DNA of 64,000 bases from JBAZJI01 sp964596325 (GTDB taxonomy: Bacteria > Patescibacteriota > Minisyncoccia > Minisyncoccales > JAGOPM01): positions 1 through 64,000 of the forward strand of contig CAZQSQ010000003.1 of NCBI GenBank assembly GCA_964596325.1, written 5' to 3'. Shown here in pieces: positions 61,369 to 64,000 of the stretch (positions are counted from its first letter, which is position 1; each line of letters begins with the position of its first letter). A program made the position numbers and the translations under genes. The notes under the pieces were generated by a model. The model was not told the DNA's origin. It did not search any database and saw nothing but the letters and a program-made list of their open reading frames with translations.

Positions 61369-62265
61369 TTATTGGATATTGGATTCGCGCAAGGCGGCAA
61401 TCCTTTCTGCCACGCTTGGATGAGTGGAAAAAATTCTGCTCATAAAATCTGCCGCATCTTTGCCGCGCAAGGGGCTAACAATGAATAGGTGCGCCGTGGC
61501 ATCGTTGGCCCTGCGCATATTGTTCGGAAAAACCGCAATTTTTTCTAAGGCAGAAGCTAGGCCTTCGGGGTTGCGCGTAATCATCGCCCCTGAGGCATCG
61601 GCTAAAAATTCGCGCTTACGGGAAATGGCCATTTGCATTAATTTTCCTAAAATCGGGGAAATAAAAATTAAAGCCAAGCCCAAAATGGCGATGATTGCCC
61701 CGCCGCGCTCTTCCCGATCATCGCTGCGCCGCACCGAAGTGCGCCAAAAAAGATCAGCAATCAAAGTTAAAATGCCAACCAAAACCACCATGGCCGCCTG
61801 CAGCAAAGTATCACGGTTCTTGATGTGCGCAAGCTCATGGGATATCACGCCCTCCAGTTCGCTTTTCGTTAAGGTTTCTATAAGGCCGGTAGTTAACGCA
61901 ATCACCGCATGTTGCTCGTCTCTGCCGGTGGCAAAAGCATTTGGTTGCGGATCTGCTATTAAATAAATTTTTGGAGTGGGCAACCCAGCAGTAATACAAA
62001 GATTTTCCACTAAGCGATAAATTTCTTGGTTGTCCTTAAATTCTATTGGTCTGGCGCCGGCCATGCCCAAAACAATCTTATCCGAATAATAATATGAAAC
62101 CCAAACTTGGATAAAAGACAAAACTACGGCAAAAACTAAAATGCCCGGCCGATCCAAATAATAAGAAAAATACCAACCTACGCCAATAAGCAAAAGCGCG
62201 AAGGCCGTAATCCAGCCCCAAGTTTTACGAACATTGGAATCAATTTGCGAGTAAATAGTTGGCAT
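61369..62265 (-). CDS. htpX: Protease HtpX homologue (M48B)
   Basis: 298 aa membrane zinc protease for damaged membrane proteins. Two N-terminal and two central membrane segments. The active site is GVISHELAHIKNRDT (HExxH), and the third ligand Glu is in SRKREFLADASGA. THPSVAERIAALRE ends the protein. It lies 55 nt after lemA, a pairing seen in many bacteria. A GCGCC hairpin is in the spacer. Confidence 0.95.
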   Translation of the reverse strand: MPTIYSQIDSNVRKTWGWITAFALLLIGVGWYFSYYLDRPGILVFAVVLSFIQVWVSYYYSDKIVLGMAGARPIEFKDNQEIYRLVENLCITAGLPTPKIYLIADPQPNAFATGRDEQHAVIALTTGLIETLTKSELEGVISHELAHIKNRDTLLQAAMVVLVGILTLIADLFWRTSVRRSDDREERGGAIIAILGLALIFISPILGKLMQMAISRKREFLADASGAMITRNPEGLASALEKIAVFPNNMRRANDATAHLFIVSPLRGKDAADFMSRIFSTHPSVAERIAALRESNIQ

Positions 62266-62281
62266 AAATCAAAATTTGGTT

Positions 62282-62306
62282 GCTTGCGCCAAATTGTTGG
62301 CGCAAG
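62282..62306 (-). promoter_or_regulatory. Hairpin between lemA and htpX
   Basis: CTTGCGCC-AACAATTT-GGCGCAAG, a perfect inverted repeat without a U-tract. It may set relative expression or RNA stability. Confidence 0.45.
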
Positions 62307-62320
62307 GCATCAAGTTTCGA

Positions 62321-62863
62321 TTAGAATTTTACTTCCGGGACCGCCTTCTCGTTTTCGGCAATATCGAAAAATTCGCGCTTCTTAAAATTGAACATGCCGG
62401 CAATAATATTGCTGGGCACGCTTTCCACCATGGTATTGAAGTCGCGCACATTGCCATTGTAGAAGCGGCGGCTGGCCTGAATTTTATTCTCCGTATCGGA
62501 AAGCTCTAATTGCAGCTGTTGAAAATTAGTATTGGCCTTCAAGTCCGGATAAGCCTCAGCCAAAGCGAAGATTCCCTTGACCATGCCGGCTAATTGGTTT
62601 TCCGCCGCAGCATGCTCCTGCATTGAATGCGCAGCCATGGCTTGGTTGCGGGCTTGAATAACTTTTTCCAAAGTGCCCGCCTCGTGCTGGGCATATCCTT
62701 TTACCGTATTGACGATATTGGGAATTAAATCATAACGGCGCTTTAACTGCACTTCGATATCCGACCATGCCTCATCTACGCGATTGCGCATGGAAACCAA
62801 ATTGTTGTATGCAACAATTACAAGCAGAAAAACTATGGCAATAATGCCTAAAATATACCACAT
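62321..62863 (-). CDS. lemA: LemA family protein
   Basis: 180 aa. N-terminal membrane helix (LGIIAIVFLLVIVAY), then a helical bundle with NRVDEAWSDIEVQLKRRYDL and IPNIVNTVKGYAQHE, the family signature. ENKIQASRRFYNGNVRDFN is also typical. Precise role unknown; its frequent linkage to HtpX suggests membrane quality control. A TATAAT lies 23 nt before the ATG. Confidence 0.95.
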   Translation of the reverse strand: MWYILGIIAIVFLLVIVAYNNLVSMRNRVDEAWSDIEVQLKRRYDLIPNIVNTVKGYAQHEAGTLEKVIQARNQAMAAHSMQEHAAAENQLAGMVKGIFALAEAYPDLKANTNFQQLQLELSDTENKIQASRRFYNGNVRDFNTMVESVPSNIIAGMFNFKKREFFDIAENEKAVPEVKF

Positions 62864-63005
62864 ATTATTTTTGTTTATGTTATATTATACCCCCAAGCCC
62901 TTGGGCAGTAAATAGACGAAGTATCCAATAAAATCAAACTGTTTTGGCGGTTTAGATTTTATTGGAGCCGCGTGCGCGAATGCGCTATACGCGGAGCCAA
63001 TAATT

Positions 63006-63034
63006 AAAAATAAGCCCTCGAAGGGCTTATTTTT
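63006..63034. terminator. Terminator after the zinc-ribbon genes
   Basis: AAAAATAAGCCC-TCGA-AGGGCTTATTTTTA. On the minus strand it ends the unit at 63068-64000. The rest of 62864-63067 holds only the lemA promoter region. Confidence 0.88.
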
Positions 63035-63067
63035 ATAAAAACTATAACGAATTAAGGCAGAGCGCAC

Positions 63068-63588
63068 TTACCCAAGTTTGCTTCCGCACTCCCCGCAAAA
63101 AGCCGTGCCTGCCACATTCTTGGCTCCGCACTTTTTGCAAACCANNNNNNNNNNNNNNNNNNNNNNNNNNNNNNNNNNNNNNNNNNNNNNNNNNNNNNNN
63201 NNNNNNNNNNNNNNNNNNNNNNNNNNNNNNNNNNNNNNNNNNNNGTGCACTTGGGGCAGCGGTGGAAATGGGCCTTGGCTTCGGCTTGGGCTTTTTCAAA
63301 AGCCTCATCGTGTTCTTTTTGCCACTCCGGGCTCATGCCCTCAAACCTTTCAGAAATCGCATCAATGCCCCTATCCACGCCATAGCCGATATTATATTTG
63401 CCCGCAATTTGCGCAGCCGCCCCGATTATCCCGCCCAAGCCTTTCAGAAACTTCCCCTTACCGTATGTTTTGGATTCTATGAACTTGGTTTTATATCCTT
63501 CATTGCAGATGGCACAAAAAAACGTGAATTGGAACCCTGCCTCCGTGCTATTGTCCGCAAAATTATCCGTAAATGGTTGAAGCGCCAT
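63068..63588 (-). CDS. Zinc-ribbon protein (contains gap)
   Basis: At least 139 aa. The N terminus has FFCAICNEGYKTKF, a Cys pair. It continues with a Gly-rich segment (KFLKGLGGIIGAAAQIAGKY), then an acidic helix and HFHRCPKC before the gap. After the gap come CKKCGAKNVAGTAFCGECG and the stop. The frame on each side differs, so the gap is not exactly 100 nt. Two zinc ribbons are likely. No enzyme motif; function unknown. 11 nt after the next gene upstream. Confidence 0.75.
63145..63244. other. Assembly gap (100 N)
   Basis: Inside the zinc-ribbon gene; the flanks differ. Confidence 0.95.
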
Positions 63589-63599
63589 ATTTTTCTTTA

Positions 63600-64000
63600 T
63601 TATTTTGTTATTTGGTTATTATTTGTTTGCTCCGGAGCGACATTCTGCGCGGGGCTAGCCGGTTTATTCTGGGCCTGATTTGCATTTTTATTTGGCTCTT
63701 TAACAAAAATTGCGCCGCAAACCATACATTTATCCTTAATGAATATCTGCTGAGCTTTGCATTGTTGGCAGAATAAGGTTTTCACTAAAGCCGTGCCGCA
63801 ATTTTTGCATTCGTTCTTGAAAAACGGCTGCTCGGTTTTGCAATTCGGGCATTTTACAACCAAACGCTCATTGCATTTCTCGCAATAATCCCCAAAAAAA
63901 GTCTTAGCTCCACAATTCAAGCAGATGGTTTCCAATTTCAAATTGCAGGCCGGGCACACCGTCCAATCTTTTTCTATCGGGTTGTGACATTTCGGGCAGC
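63600..64000 (-). CDS. Multi zinc-ribbon protein (partial, runs off window)
   Basis: About 133 codons are visible and the frame is open to the window edge. It is a chain of CxxC pairs: CPKCHNP, CPACNLK, CLNCGAK, CEKCNER, CPNCKTE, CKNCGTA, CQQCKAQ and CMVCGA, enough for four double-zinc ribbons. A Pro/Asn/Gln-rich tail of about 30 residues follows. Such proteins can act as scaffolds or bind nucleic acid; nothing here decides. It is in one operon with the zinc-ribbon gene downstream. Confidence 0.8.
   Translation of the reverse strand, partial: CPKCHNPIEKDWTVCPACNLKLETICLNCGAKTFFGDYCEKCNERLVVKCPNCKTEQPFFKNECKNCGTALVKTLFCQQCKAQQIFIKDKCMVCGAIFVKEPNKNANQAQNKPASPAQNVAPEQTNNNQITK

Noticed and set aside
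1..64000. Alternative genetic code with UGA read as Gly
   Set aside because: TGA ends galT, tpiA and trxA at the expected length, and conserved genes have no internal TGA.
1..64000. Insertion sequences, prophage genes, defence systems or integrases
   Set aside because: I found no transposase, integrase, phage structural or known defence gene, and no terminal inverted repeats with target duplications.

Overview
The window looks like a scaffold from a Candidate Phyla Radiation (Patescibacteria, probably Parcubacteria-like) bacterium. The evidence is a contiguous rpsL-to-secY ribosomal block with no rpmD (uL30) between rpsE and rplO, a 601-residue alanyl-tRNA synthetase lacking the usual C-terminal part, an anaerobic NrdD/NrdG reductase pair, few biosynthetic genes, and several very large cysteine-rich secreted proteins. 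The code is standard: TGA is used as a stop (galT, tpiA, trxA). Seven 100-base N runs interrupt the scaffold. Two of them (15080-15179 and 28934-29033) are false gaps flanked by identical 55-bp ends.

Layout. 1-2528: partial secreted protein with CGDG-type cysteine repeats. 2705-7035: overlapping operon for a GT2 glycosyltransferase, a GalT-like protein, TpiA and AlaRS. 7133-12684: three secreted proteins, one of which (8094-11907) joins Fn3-like repeats to a C39-like peptidase domain. 12741-15474: lamin-tail-like protein, Map, Adk and an unknown protein. 15575-31084: rpsL-rpsG-fusA-(Phd-like)-tuf-S10/spc genes-secY, all on the minus strand, with promoters before rpsL and tuf and a terminator after secY. 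31345-34822: single-gene units, most with their own promoter and terminator, encoding lineage-specific proteins and an M50 protease. 34872-36152: cysteine-repeat secreted protein and rpmB. 36219-36289: tRNA-Pro(GGG). 36405-38302: three tandem non-coding transcription units. 38376-42560: large NMP kinase, NrdG, NrdD. 42976-55776: two giant secreted cysteine-rich proteins (1470 and 2774 aa). 55921-59030: MltG, a BASS-type transporter and a secreted protein. 59131-64000: TrxA, TrxB, a degenerate M48 paralogue, HtpX, LemA and two zinc-ribbon proteins.

The most unusual region is 36405-38302. It holds three successive units of about 1.0 kb, 0.57 kb and 0.22 kb, each with a -35/-10 pair at 16-17 bp spacing, dense local inverted repeats, no credible reading frame and an intrinsic terminator. 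The -35 of one unit lies directly after, or within 10 bp of, the terminator of the one before. They look like structured non-coding RNAs that I cannot assign to a known family.

A second theme is a split in translation signals. The ribosomal and housekeeping genes mostly lack a Shine-Dalgarno sequence, and five of them share ACTACCATG at the start. Most lineage-specific and several secreted-protein genes have a near-perfect AAGGAGG. The secretome is rich in disulfide-type repeats (CGDG, YCGG, Kazal-like), while the cytoplasm has a thioredoxin/thioredoxin reductase pair and the dNTP route is anaerobic.
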